Shown piece by piece: positions 16,198 to 23,934 of a stretch of DNA of 64,000 nucleotides; positions within the stretch are counted from its first letter, which is position 1, and each line of letters begins with the position of its first letter. Below the pieces are notes generated by a model. It ran no database searches, had not been told where the DNA came from, and saw only the letters and a program-made list of their open reading frames with translations. The translations under genes were made by a program, and so were the position numbers. Source of the DNA: Psychrobacillus sp044762655 (GTDB taxonomy: Bacteria; Bacillota; Bacilli; Bacillales_A; Planococcaceae); the NCBI RefSeq assembly GCF_044762655.1, contig NZ_JBIWER010000007.1, positions 62,001 through 126,000 on the forward strand, written 5' to 3'.

Positions 16198-17226
16198 TTA
16201 TTCGACCGCACTCATTAATTTTGTATATAAATCTTCTCCAACCAACTTTTCAATTTCAGGATAGACAACTTCCATCGCTTTTTTAAATTTAGCTTTTTCT
16301 TCTGGAGAAAGTTCTACGTATTCCATACCGCCTTCTTGAAGTAATTCAAGTGATTTTGCTTCATCTTCTGCTGATAATTGACGATTGAAAGTACGTGTTT
16401 CATCAACAGCATCTTGCACAACTTGTTGCAAATCAGCTGGTAAATCATCAAAGAATTTTTGGCTAATGACTACTGGCCAAGGTGAATATAGATGACCAGA
16501 CAATGTTAAGTATTTTTGGACTTCCTGAAATTTTTGAGCGTACATTAAAGCAAGTGGTGATTCTGCAGCATCCACTGTACCTTGCTGTAATGCAGAATAA
16601 AGCTCTGTAAATGCTATCGGAGTAGCATTAGCACCTGTTGCATTCCACATTTGAATTTGTTGTTGGCTTTCTAGTGTACGAATTTTTAGTCCTTTCATTT
16701 CCTCAATAGAAGAAACTTCATGTTTATTATTCATTAAGTGACGGAAACCATTTTCCCAATAACCTAATCCTTTAATTCCTACGTCTGATAGACTGTCTAA
16801 CACTTCTGTTCCTACTTCACCATCTAATACTTCATGCGCCATCGCTGCATCTTTAAATAAAAATGGAAGATCCCATAAATACATACCTGAAGCAAATGAT
16901 GTTAAAACAGCACTAGATGGAGCAGCCATAGTTAAGTTACCTAATTGAATAGCTTCTACCATCTCACGCTCTCCACCAAGTTGACCATTTGGATAAATTT
17001 CTACTTTAATTTTTCCATCTGAGTTTTTTTCTACTAATTCTTTAAATTTTTCAAAGGATCCTTGTGCAAAATGATCTTCCGATGCTGCATGGCCAGCTTT
17101 AATTACATATGTGCTACCTTCACCATTCGAATTTGCTTCTGCCTCTGAGTTTCCTGATTCATCTCCACACGCCGCGAGTAGTAAAAGAAGTGCAAATATT
17201 AGACTAAATAAACCCCATTTTTTCAT
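16198..17226 (-). CDS. dctP: TRAP transporter solute-binding lipoprotein (DctP)
   Basis: The 342-residue protein starts with a lipoprotein signal ending LLLAAC and is a DctP-type binding protein (GHAASEDHFAQGSFEKFKELV; the conserved Arg region LKIRTLESQ; TVDAAESPLALM). The arginine is the usual carboxylate-binding residue in this family, consistent with an organic acid ligand. ATGA overlap with the aldolase stop shows coupling. The Cys anchor fits a Gram-positive membrane. Confidence 0.94.
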   Translation of the reverse strand: MKKWGLFSLIFALLLLLAACGDESGNSEAEANSNGEGSTYVIKAGHAASEDHFAQGSFEKFKELVEKNSDGKIKVEIYPNGQLGGEREMVEAIQLGNLTMAAPSSAVLTSFASGMYLWDLPFLFKDAAMAHEVLDGEVGTEVLDSLSDVGIKGLGYWENGFRHLMNNKHEVSSIEEMKGLKIRTLESQQQIQMWNATGANATPIAFTELYSALQQGTVDAAESPLALMYAQKFQEVQKYLTLSGHLYSPWPVVISQKFFDDLPADLQQVVQDAVDETRTFNRQLSAEDEAKSLELLQEGGMEYVELSPEEKAKFKKAMEVVYPEIEKLVGEDLYTKLMSAVE

Positions 17227-18251
17227 ATCTCGATACCCCTTTTAATTTGTTTTTCCTTTGCTAAATCTTGAGCTACCCCAATAATCCAATCCTCTTGTCC
17301 ACCAACTGCATTCATTTCCGCAATTTTGACTAAAATATCTCGTGCATCTACCCCATACTCTTTACCTGCGCGTTCAGCAAATAATAAGAAGCTAGAGTAA
17401 ACTCCGGTATAACCAAGCATTAGGCTCAAGCGATCGATTTGTACAGGACGAACCATCATTGGTTTCATCACATTTTCTGCTGCATCCATCACTTTGTATA
17501 AATCAACATTATGTGAAATCCCCATTCTATTCATTACTGCTACTAACTGCTCTAGTGCAGCATTTCCTGCACCAGCACCCATGCCTGCCAGACTTGCGTC
17601 AATTCTATCTACACCTTCTTGAATAGCGACTATTGAGTTAGCAACTCCTAGCGAAAGGTTATTATGTGCATGGAATCCAATTTTTGTTGAGAGGTGTTGT
17701 TTAAATAATGATACTCGGCTCCTAACATCATCCATCGTTAAAGCACCTGCTGAATCAACAACATAAATTGTTTGCGCTCCATATGATTCCATTTTTTTAG
17801 CTTCTTCGAGTAAGTTTTCTGGTGATGTTCGATGGGACATCATCAAGAATCCTACTGTATCCAACCCTAGTCTTACTCCCGCTTTAATATGTTGTTCTGA
17901 GACATCTGCCTCCGTACAATGAGTTGCCACACGTACAACTTGAGCACCCAACTGGTGAGCATTTTCTAAGTGTTCAATCGTACCAACACCTGGTAATAAT
18001 AGAACACCTACTTTAGCATTCTTAGCATTTTCAACTGCTGTACGTATGATGTCATCTTCTGTTTCTTTAGAGAAGCCATACTGAATGGAGCTACCTCCCA
18101 AACCATCACCATGTGTTGCTTCAATAATATCTACGCCTGAATCATCTAGTAATCTAGTTAACTCTGCAATTTGCACTTTGGAGTATTGATGACTAATAGC
18201 GTGCATGCCATCTCTAAGAGTCACATCATTTATAACTAGTTGCTTACCCAT
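17223..18251 (-). CDS. mhpE: 4-hydroxy-2-oxovalerate aldolase
   Basis: The 342-residue protein is a DmpG/BphI/MhpE class II aldolase: TLRDGMHA (Arg13, Asp14, His17), EATHGDGLGGSS, and the metal-binding HAHNNLSLG. The enzyme splits 4-hydroxy-2-oxoacids into pyruvate and an aldehyde, with Mn2+. It overlaps the acylating aldehyde dehydrogenase gene by 8 bases; in known systems the two proteins form a complex that channels the aldehyde. None of the usual meta-cleavage genes (dioxygenase, hydrolase, hydratase) is nearby. Confidence 0.95.
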   Translation of the reverse strand: MGKQLVINDVTLRDGMHAISHQYSKVQIAELTRLLDDSGVDIIEATHGDGLGGSSIQYGFSKETEDDIIRTAVENAKNAKVGVLLLPGVGTIEHLENAHQLGAQVVRVATHCTEADVSEQHIKAGVRLGLDTVGFLMMSHRTSPENLLEEAKKMESYGAQTIYVVDSAGALTMDDVRSRVSLFKQHLSTKIGFHAHNNLSLGVANSIVAIQEGVDRIDASLAGMGAGAGNAALEQLVAVMNRMGISHNVDLYKVMDAAENVMKPMMVRPVQIDRLSLMLGYTGVYSSFLLFAERAGKEYGVDARDILVKIAEMNAVGGQEDWIIGVAQDLAKEKQIKRGIEI

Positions 18252-19149
18252 TTATACTCACCTCTTTATTCATAGCTTCTGCTATTATTTCAGCAGTTCG
18301 AACTGCGGCAGATGTAATTATATCCAAATTTCCAGAGTATTTAGGTAAGAAGTCACCCATACCTTCTACTTCAACTTGGACAGTGACTAAATCTCCTTTG
18401 AAAACTGGTTCGGATTTATAGCGATATCCCGGAACGTATTCCTGTAACACTTTCACCATCTGATCTATTGACTCTCTTATTTTTATATAGAGTTCTTCTG
18501 AATGTTCATCAATTTTTACGAAAATAGTATTTCTCATAAGAACGGGTGGTTCCGCAGGATTCAATATAATTAACGTTTTAGATTCTTTGGCTCCGCCTAC
18601 TTCTTTTAAGGCTTTGGCCGTCGTTACCGTAAACTCATCTATATTTTGTCTAGTTCCTGGCCCTGCACTCTTACTAGAGATAGCTGCAACAACTTCTGCA
18701 TATGATACATTCACAACATTCGAGATGGCTTTAACAATCGGTACTGTTGCCTGTCCGCCGCAAGTAACCATATTCACGTTATCTAAATTAGTAACATCAG
18801 AGGTTTCTAGATTTACAGATGGAATAATAAATGGTCCAACAGCCGCAGGAGTTAAGTCAATCGCTTTTTTACCAAGTTCTTTCAGTATTTTTGCATTCGT
18901 AAGATGAGCTTTAGCAGAAGTTGCTTCAAACACGATATCTGCTTCTTCATGAATTTCTTTAAATCCTTCAATCCCGTTGTATACAGGAATCAAGCCATAT
19001 TCTTTAGCTAAAGCTAATCCTTTGGACTCTTGATCGATTCCTACCATTACGGTTGGTTCTAATAAATCGCTACGAAGCAATTTATACATTAAATCTGTTC
19101 CGATATTTCCAGAACCGATAATTGCGCATTTCACTTTTCTTTGTGTCAT
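18244..19149 (-). CDS. mhpF: Acetaldehyde dehydrogenase (acylating)
   Basis: The 301-residue protein has the NAD motif GSGNIGTDLM (from residue 12) and the catalytic Cys130 in MVTCGGQATVP. It is the MhpF/DmpF family that turns acetaldehyde (or propanal) plus CoA into acyl-CoA with NAD+. Of two ATGs, the one at 19149 is better spaced from AAGGAG than the one at 19155 that overlaps the gntR stop. It lies between the regulator and the partner aldolase. Confidence 0.94.
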   Translation of the reverse strand: MTQRKVKCAIIGSGNIGTDLMYKLLRSDLLEPTVMVGIDQESKGLALAKEYGLIPVYNGIEGFKEIHEEADIVFEATSAKAHLTNAKILKELGKKAIDLTPAAVGPFIIPSVNLETSDVTNLDNVNMVTCGGQATVPIVKAISNVVNVSYAEVVAAISSKSAGPGTRQNIDEFTVTTAKALKEVGGAKESKTLIILNPAEPPVLMRNTIFVKIDEHSEELYIKIRESIDQMVKVLQEYVPGYRYKSEPVFKGDLVTVQVEVEGMGDFLPKYSGNLDIITSAAVRTAEIIAEAMNKEVSING

Positions 19150-19151
19150 TT

Positions 19152-19817
19152 TCATTCTCCTTCTCCCTGTAATTCAAATACTGCCTTGCTATAATAATCT
19201 GAAGCCCCTTCTAAATGAGTTCTTAAAAGTGATTGAGCTAGTTCAATATTATTTGCATGTAGTGCATCTGCAATGACCTTATGCTCTAAAACAATTTCAT
19301 TTTGCCTTTCTGCTGTAAATTCAGATGTAACTTCTATAAGTGTTTTAATAATTTCATTCAATGAATTCCAAAGACGTATAAGAGTACGATTATCCGTCAT
19401 TTTTAATAGCTGATGGTGGAATTTTAAATCAGCTTCTACATTTTGTATGCCCCCAGTCAAAGATTCTTCCATCTCCTGAATATATTGATAGAGTAACTTC
19501 CCTTCACTTTCCAACAGTTCACCATCTTGAATTGTTAATGCATAAGTTTCTAGTAGAATTCTACTCTCATATAAATTTCTTATATCTCTTTCTCCGAATT
19601 TTTGTACTATAGTTCGCCCATTTGAGGGTGTTATTACTAGTCCTTCTGTTTCCAACTTAGAAATAGCTTCACGAATCGGACCTCTACTAATTGAAAGTTC
19701 TTGAGATAACTCAGATTCTTTTAAGTGATCTCCTTCTTTTAACTCCTGGAGCATTATTTTCTTTCGTAAATAAATTAGTACTTGCTCACTAATATGTCGT
19801 TTTTCAAACTTCAACAA
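19152..19817 (-). CDS. GntR-family regulator with FCD domain
   Basis: The 221-residue protein has an N-terminal GntR winged helix (KESELSQELSISRGPIREAISKLETEGLV, quoted in parts: ELSISRGPIREAI) and a C-terminal FCD ligand domain with the metal/ligand residues in FHHQLLKM and EHKVIADAL. Start is TTG behind AAGGTGG. It is the first gene of the operon and very likely controls it; GTTAAC repeats lie over the start site. The inducer should be an organic acid of this pathway. Confidence 0.9.
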   Translation of the reverse strand: MLKFEKRHISEQVLIYLRKKIMLQELKEGDHLKESELSQELSISRGPIREAISKLETEGLVITPSNGRTIVQKFGERDIRNLYESRILLETYALTIQDGELLESEGKLLYQYIQEMEESLTGGIQNVEADLKFHHQLLKMTDNRTLIRLWNSLNEIIKTLIEVTSEFTAERQNEIVLEHKVIADALHANNIELAQSLLRTHLEGASDYYSKAVFELQGEGE

Positions 19818-19829
19818 AGAACCACCTTC

Positions 19830-19844
19830 AATTTTCTGAAAATT
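19830..19844 (-). promoter_or_regulatory. Perfect CodY box in the leader of the gntR-TRAP operon
   Basis: AATTTTCTGAAAATT matches the CodY consensus AATTTTCWGAAAATT at all 15 positions. It sits between the presumed transcription start and the gntR start codon, where bound CodY would block elongation. Confidence 0.85.
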
Positions 19845-19850
19845 CTATTT

Positions 19851-19879
19851 TGTTAACAGTTAACCGTAAACAGTTAACT
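19851..19879 (-). promoter_or_regulatory. GTTAAC repeat cluster, likely GntR operator
   Basis: Three GTTAAC palindromes occur in 29 bases, two of them within ACAGTTAAC direct repeats. The cluster lies at the predicted start of transcription of the operon. A related site, AGTTAACGGTTTAACT, overlaps the -10 of the divergent BCCT gene at 20175-20190. Confidence 0.6.
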
Positions 19880-19887
19880 AAATATAA

Positions 19888-19915
19888 TGTAAACGTTTCC
19901 AACACTGCTTGTCAA
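19888..19915 (-). promoter_or_regulatory. gntR-TRAP operon promoter overlapped by a cre site
   Basis: Minus strand: -35 TTGACA (19910-19915); the -10 is weak (TTACAT 17 bases or TACATT 18 bases downstream). TTGGAAACGTTTACA (19888-19902) fits the CcpA cre consensus WTGNAARCGNWWWCA at every position and lies inside the promoter, predicting glucose repression. Confidence 0.8.
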
Positions 19916-19986
19916 TATGTTTTTCAGAATATTTACTTTTGGCATACTAGTAAATCAATTAGAATCAATTCTCATAATTAAAGAAA

Positions 19987-20041
19987 CCCCAACTGGGATG
20001 ATTTCGCCAATAAACGAAGTCGACTGTTTATACGAGTTGGG
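19987..20041. other. Inverted-repeat structure in the gntR-BCCT intergenic region
   Basis: CCCAACT (19988-19994) pairs with AGTTGGG (20035-20041), enclosing ATAAAC (20010-20015) and GTTTAT (20026-20031). There is no T-tract, so it is not a normal terminator. It lies in the roughly 390-base gap between gntR and the BCCT gene, upstream of both promoters. Role unknown. Confidence 0.35.
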
Positions 20042-20148
20042 AATGGCAGCTATATAAAATTTCTTATTTTTAGTCGGTTTAACCATTAGGAAGTTTCAAT
20101 ATCATCTAAAATGGAAATACTTAAATGAACTATGTATAAGTGTATTGG

Positions 20149-20190
20149 TTGATTCGATAATATTTTATTAGTATAGTTAACGGTTTAACT
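20149..20190 (+). promoter_or_regulatory. BCCT gene promoter with overlapping inverted repeat
   Basis: TTGATT (20149-20154), 17-base spacer, TATAGT (20172-20177). The inverted repeat AGTTAA-CGGT-TTAACT (20175-20190) covers the end of the -10 and the start site and resembles the GTTAAC motifs upstream of gntR. Confidence 0.65.
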
Positions 20191-20210
20191 TTAAATATAT
20201 GGGGGGAAAC

Positions 20211-21704
20211 ATGAGAAAATTATCTAAGGTATTTTATATTACAATGGGTTTGATAGTTCTAGCTGTCGGATACGGGGCTTTGGCACCGAAAAGTTTTGAA
20301 GCTATTACTACAAATATTAAAACTTTTGTTGCTTCGTCATTTGGTTGGTACTACATGATACTTATGACATTTATGTTAGTATTAAGCATCTTTTTTATCT
20401 TTAGTCGGTACGGAAAAATCCGCCTTGGAAAAGATACAGATCGTCCACAGTTTTCAACGATTACTTGGATTGCTATGCTATTTTCTGCTGGTATGGGAAT
20501 CGGGCTTGTCTTTTATGGGGCGGCTGAACCTTTATCACATTATGCGATCGCTCCTGCAACAGCGGAACCTAATACTAGTGCAGCTTTTAAGGAATCACTC
20601 CGTCAAACCTTCTTCCACTGGGGGTTCCATGTTTGGGCTATGTATGGGGTTGTGGCCCTGTCCCTTGCATTCTTCCAGTTCCGTAAGGGAGAAGCAGGCT
20701 TAATCTCTTCTACATTGAAGCCTATTTTCGGCAAAAAGATGGTAGGTCCATGGGGCACTCTTGTGGATGTACTCGCTGTTTTTGCTACAGCATTCGGAGT
20801 TGCAACTTCTCTCGGCTTTGGGGCTGTTCAAATTAACGCAGGCTTAAATTACCTATTCGGTTTTAAAATTGGTATTATGACTCAAATAATAATTATAGTG
20901 ATAGTCACTGTCCTTTTCGTGGCATCCGCTTGGTCTGGATTAAGTAAAGGGATAAAATATTTATCGAACACAAATTTGATATTAGCTCTTGCTTTACTTG
21001 GGTTTGTTATTATTTTTGGACCTACCTTACTTATTTTTGATATGTTAACTGACTCTTTTGGAGGCTATTTAGGAAATATTGTACAGATGAGTTTCCGTAC
21101 ATCTCCGTTAAATTCCAGCAACCGCGAATGGCTTGATAACTGGACTATTTTCTATTGGGCATGGTGGATTTCTTGGGCACCGTTTGTAAGCATGTTCATA
21201 GCTCGGGTCTCTAAAGGTCGCACGATTCGGGAGTTTGTTTCTGGCGTTCTTGTAGCACCTACTTTACTAGGGGCATTCTGGTTTTCGGCCTTCGGTACTA
21301 CAGCAATTGATTTTCAAAAAAGAGGCGTTGCCGACTTAGCCCAAGCCTCTACTGAATTAACTATTTTTGAAATGTTCAACGTGATGCCTTTCCCTGCGGT
21401 TGTTTCCGTTTTTGCTGTCCTATTGATTGCATCCTTTTTCATTACTTCAGCAGATTCTGCCACTTTCGTTCTTGGCATGCAGTCGACAAATGGTTCACTG
21501 ACACCACCGAACAAGGTGAAGCTCGCTTGGGGAATAACATTATCTGTTATCGCTATTATTTTGTTGTCGGTTAATGGGTTAGATGCCTTACAAAATACAA
21601 TTATTATTGCCGCCTTACCATTTTCGTTTGTTATGCTGCTTATGATTTTTTCGCTTATTAAGGCATTAAAAGCAGAAGCAAAAATAATGAAAATAAAAAA
21701 ATAA
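20211..21704 (+). CDS. BCCT-family betaine/carnitine/choline transporter
   Basis: The ATG at 20211 behind GGGGGGAAAC is preferred to the one four codons earlier. The 497-residue protein has about 12 helices and BCCT signatures: GMGIGLVFYGAAEPLSHY, the aromatic WTIFYWAWWISWAPFVSMFIARVSKGRT region (key W-W-I-S-W-x-P-F) and the C-terminal SADSATFVLG. It should import a quaternary ammonium or related compound with Na+ or H+. It is divergent from the gntR-TRAP operon and followed by two plus-strand terminators. Family assignment is firm; substrate is not. Confidence 0.93.
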   Translation: MRKLSKVFYITMGLIVLAVGYGALAPKSFEAITTNIKTFVASSFGWYYMILMTFMLVLSIFFIFSRYGKIRLGKDTDRPQFSTITWIAMLFSAGMGIGLVFYGAAEPLSHYAIAPATAEPNTSAAFKESLRQTFFHWGFHVWAMYGVVALSLAFFQFRKGEAGLISSTLKPIFGKKMVGPWGTLVDVLAVFATAFGVATSLGFGAVQINAGLNYLFGFKIGIMTQIIIIVIVTVLFVASAWSGLSKGIKYLSNTNLILALALLGFVIIFGPTLLIFDMLTDSFGGYLGNIVQMSFRTSPLNSSNREWLDNWTIFYWAWWISWAPFVSMFIARVSKGRTIREFVSGVLVAPTLLGAFWFSAFGTTAIDFQKRGVADLAQASTELTIFEMFNVMPFPAVVSVFAVLLIASFFITSADSATFVLGMQSTNGSLTPPNKVKLAWGITLSVIAIILLSVNGLDALQNTIIIAALPFSFVMLLMIFSLIKALKAEAKIMKIKK

Positions 21705-21744
21705 TGAAAATGCCAAGGATTTGTTAAACCCTTGGCATTTTCAT
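21704..21744. terminator. Bidirectional hairpin at the end of the BCCT gene
   Basis: A perfect 15-bp stem (21704-21718 with 21730-21744) with A/T-rich outer arms begins at the stop codon. The minus-strand side is followed by a T-rich tract, so it could also stop the antisense transcript coming from the SAM riboswitch. Confidence 0.8.
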
Positions 21745-21770
21745 ATGGTGTATGTTTTATACAATTAGAT

Positions 21771-21820
21771 ACTTTCTTTCTCATTGTCAAATGAGAGGCG
21801 AGAAAGAAAGTTTTATTTTT
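21771..21820 (+). terminator. Second terminator after the BCCT gene
   Basis: ACTTTCTTTCTC (21771-21782) pairs with GAGAAAGAAAGT (21800-21811), with an inner CTCATT/AATGAG option, and is followed by TTTATTTTT on the plus strand. Confidence 0.7.
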
Positions 21821-21907
21821 ACTCGTATACCGTCTTCTACAAATGAGTATGGAAGGTAGACGACATGTTACACAGTTTAAACACAACACTAAGTTTCTTG
21901 AGAAATA

Positions 21908-22071
21908 AATCAAATAAAACCCCTTCTTAGAAACAAGAAGAGGTTTACACATCATTAGTGATTATGCTCTTCTTATCTTCAAGCTTAACGCTTCTGGAAT
22001 TAGCACAGTACAAAAATTGCCTGTTGCTGAGGTATCGTAGGGCCAGTCCCTCCACCTCTCTTGATAAGAAA
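21908..22071 (-). ncRNA. SAM-I (S-box) riboswitch with its terminator, no gene downstream
   Basis: Minus strand: P1 is formed by TTCTTATC (22063-22070) and GATAAGAA (21970-21977). Inside are the S-box blocks AAGAGAGGTGGAGGGACTGG, CCTCAGCAAC and GTGCTAATTCC. A terminator (21912-21946, AACC-TCTTCTT with AAGAAG-GGGTT) ends in TTTTATTT. The P1 3' strand AAGAAGAG is complementary to CTCTTCTT in the terminator, giving the usual antiterminator. The element looks complete and functional. No ORF with a ribosome binding site follows on this strand; the next gene is the convergent BCCT transporter. Confidence 0.93.
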
Positions 22072-22093
22072 GTTGTTTATTTGATTAATACCT

Positions 22094-22122
22094 AGTATAC
22101 ATATAGAAATGGTAGAAGTCAA
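22094..22122 (-). promoter_or_regulatory. Promoter of the SAM riboswitch transcript
   Basis: Minus strand: TTGACT (22117-22122), 17-base spacer, TATACT (22094-22099), about 20 bases before the S-box P1 helix. A near-consensus SigA promoter shows that the riboswitch is expressed on its own. Apart from this, the gap up to corA at 22246 shows only A/T-rich sequence. Confidence 0.85.
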
Positions 22123-22245
22123 CTGGATTTATCAATTTATTTAGAATATATTATTTTTATACAGTGTCTCCTTTGTTTTAGATCATCAAAATAAGGAGAC
22201 TATGAGATAATAGAATAGTGGTTGTCGTGAAAGCGAGGGATTCCT

Positions 22246-23208
22246 ATGATTCGTACGATTGGTATAACGACCGATCATGAAATAGTAAGCGACTTTCCTT
22301 TAGAGGATATAAAGCAAAAAAATTTTGAATGGTATTGGATTGATATCGGGGAGCCAACGAAGCAAGAGGAGCTAATACTTAGTTCGTTTTTTCATTTTCA
22401 TCCACTCGCAATCGAGGACTGTTTACAAAGATTGCAGCGTCCTAAGGTAGACTATTATGACGGATACAACTTCTTTGTTTTGCATACGTTTAATGAGGAG
22501 ACCTTAGAGGCGGAAGAGTTAGATATATTCGTTGGTCAGGACTATGTAGTGTCCTTTCATTTCCACCCTATGCATGAGATGGAACAGGCACGAGAGCGTA
22601 TTAGACAAAATCCACAGGGTTGGGGTAGAGGTGCTATCCATGCAACTTATAATATTATCGATAAAGTGGTGGATGCCTATTTTCCGATTGTCTACAAAAT
22701 TGAAGATTATTTAAATGCTGTAGAAGATAAGCTCACTTATGATATGCGTCATTTTTCTATAGATTTAGTGTTCGATCTTCGAGGAGATTTGTTGCGTTTA
22801 AGGCGTACCGTTATTCCAATGAGAGATTTACTTTATCGAATTTTAAATTCAGAACGGATGAACTTACAGCAGACTGAGCACACCTACTTTGCCGATATTT
22901 ACGATCATTTAATCCGACTGACTGAAATGATTGAATCGAACCGGGAGCTTACGGCTGATATACGAGATAGTCATATGTCTATAAACTCCAGTAGGATGAA
23001 CCGTATTATGATGATTTTAACGATTGTATCGACCGTGTTCATCCCTTTAACGTTCATTGTTGGAGTATACGGGATGAACTTCAAGAATATGCCAGAGCTT
23101 GAGTGGAAGTATAGTTATTTTATCGTACTCGGTGCTATGGTTCTCATTGCTTTTTCGATGCTTGGATGGTTCAAATACAAAGGTTGGTTTAATCTGTTTA
23201 AAAATTAA
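22246..23208 (+). CDS. corA: CorA-family magnesium/divalent cation transporter
   Basis: The 320-residue protein has a large N-terminal cytoplasmic alpha/beta domain, a long helix and two C-terminal membrane helices, with the pore signature YGMNF at the end of the first helix (about residue 277). Start ATG at 22246 has GCGAGGG upstream. It forms a pentameric Mg2+ channel in known members. It is monocistronic, with a terminator at 23214-23248. Confidence 0.94.
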   Translation: MIRTIGITTDHEIVSDFPLEDIKQKNFEWYWIDIGEPTKQEELILSSFFHFHPLAIEDCLQRLQRPKVDYYDGYNFFVLHTFNEETLEAEELDIFVGQDYVVSFHFHPMHEMEQARERIRQNPQGWGRGAIHATYNIIDKVVDAYFPIVYKIEDYLNAVEDKLTYDMRHFSIDLVFDLRGDLLRLRRTVIPMRDLLYRILNSERMNLQQTEHTYFADIYDHLIRLTEMIESNRELTADIRDSHMSINSSRMNRIMMILTIVSTVFIPLTFIVGVYGMNFKNMPELEWKYSYFIVLGAMVLIAFSMLGWFKYKGWFNLFKN

Positions 23209-23211
23209 CAA

Positions 23212-23248
23212 TAAACGAGCAAATTCTATATGAATCTGCTCGTTTTTT
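23212..23248 (+). terminator. corA terminator
   Basis: AACGAGCA (23214-23221) pairs with TGCTCGTT (23237-23244), followed by TTTT. Confidence 0.85.
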
Positions 23249-23924
23249 ATTGATGGGCTGTCCAATAGTAAAACAATGCGGTAAAAGTAAGTTTTTCTGT
23301 ATGCGTTAGATGGTGTGCAAGAGATACATGGACATTCATATATTGCACTTCAAAGGCTGGGTGCGCAGCATAGGGAAAAATACCAAACCGATACGTTGCT
23401 AATCTATGACCATCCAAGTTATTGACGTCAATGTCCCCATACATACTTTTAGCTTCCATTTGAAGCAGTTTTTCGTTATTGGCATCAAATATAATAGCCC
23501 TATTTTTTAAAGACATTGGAGGCATAACAACAGTAGTTAAATGAAGATGATTATGATCATACACCTTTATTTGCATAAATTTAAGCTTATTCTCAATGCT
23601 AAATGTAGAAACTAATTTCTCTTCCATCGTTTTTAATTGATAGGTCATAGGAAAGAACATTCCCAATCTGAAAATATTCAATACGGATAATTTTCGTCGT
23701 AAAGGCTGTTCTGTAGTGGGATTGATTTTATATAAACGTTCACCTGAGCCGGATACTAAATAAGTTTGAGGGATTAATGAGACATCTCGTTGGAAATTCA
23801 GTTCCTGAATCGGAAACTCAGCTGAGTAATAGTTACTATCTACTTTTTTCTCTTCGGGTAATTTTTCCGCAGCATGTTGAAAGAAAAAAGAAGAGCTGTA
23901 AATGCACTGCTTTAAGCAATGTAT
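23247..23924 (-). pseudogene. Unrecognised gene with no usable start, probably decayed
   Basis: An open frame of about 225 codons ends at 23247. A TTG at 23681 gives 144 residues, but the frame stays open for 81 more codons upstream (to a TAA at 23925-23927) with protein-like content (e.g. EFPIQELNFQRD, TYLVSGSGERLYKI). No ATG, GTG or TTG with a ribosome binding site is seen in that extension. An ATG at about 23878 lies in another frame and would join it after a one-base gain in the A6 run near 23850. I do not recognise the protein. Decay is the likeliest reading; a sequencing error is possible. Confidence 0.45.
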
Positions 23925-23932
23925 TTACAGTT
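23887..23932 (-). terminator. Terminator after the 125-residue membrane protein gene
   Basis: CTGTAAAT-GCACTGC and its near-complement GCAATGT-ATTTACAG form a long stem (about 23896-23930) followed on the minus strand by a pyrimidine/T-rich run. Confidence 0.75.
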
Positions 23933-23934
23933 TT

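Noticed and set aside
21314..21955. 213-codon minus-strand open frame behind the SAM riboswitch, a possible regulated gene
   Set aside because: Most of it is the complement of the BCCT coding sequence, its composition is unlike a real protein, it starts inside the riboswitch terminator and it has no ribosome binding site.
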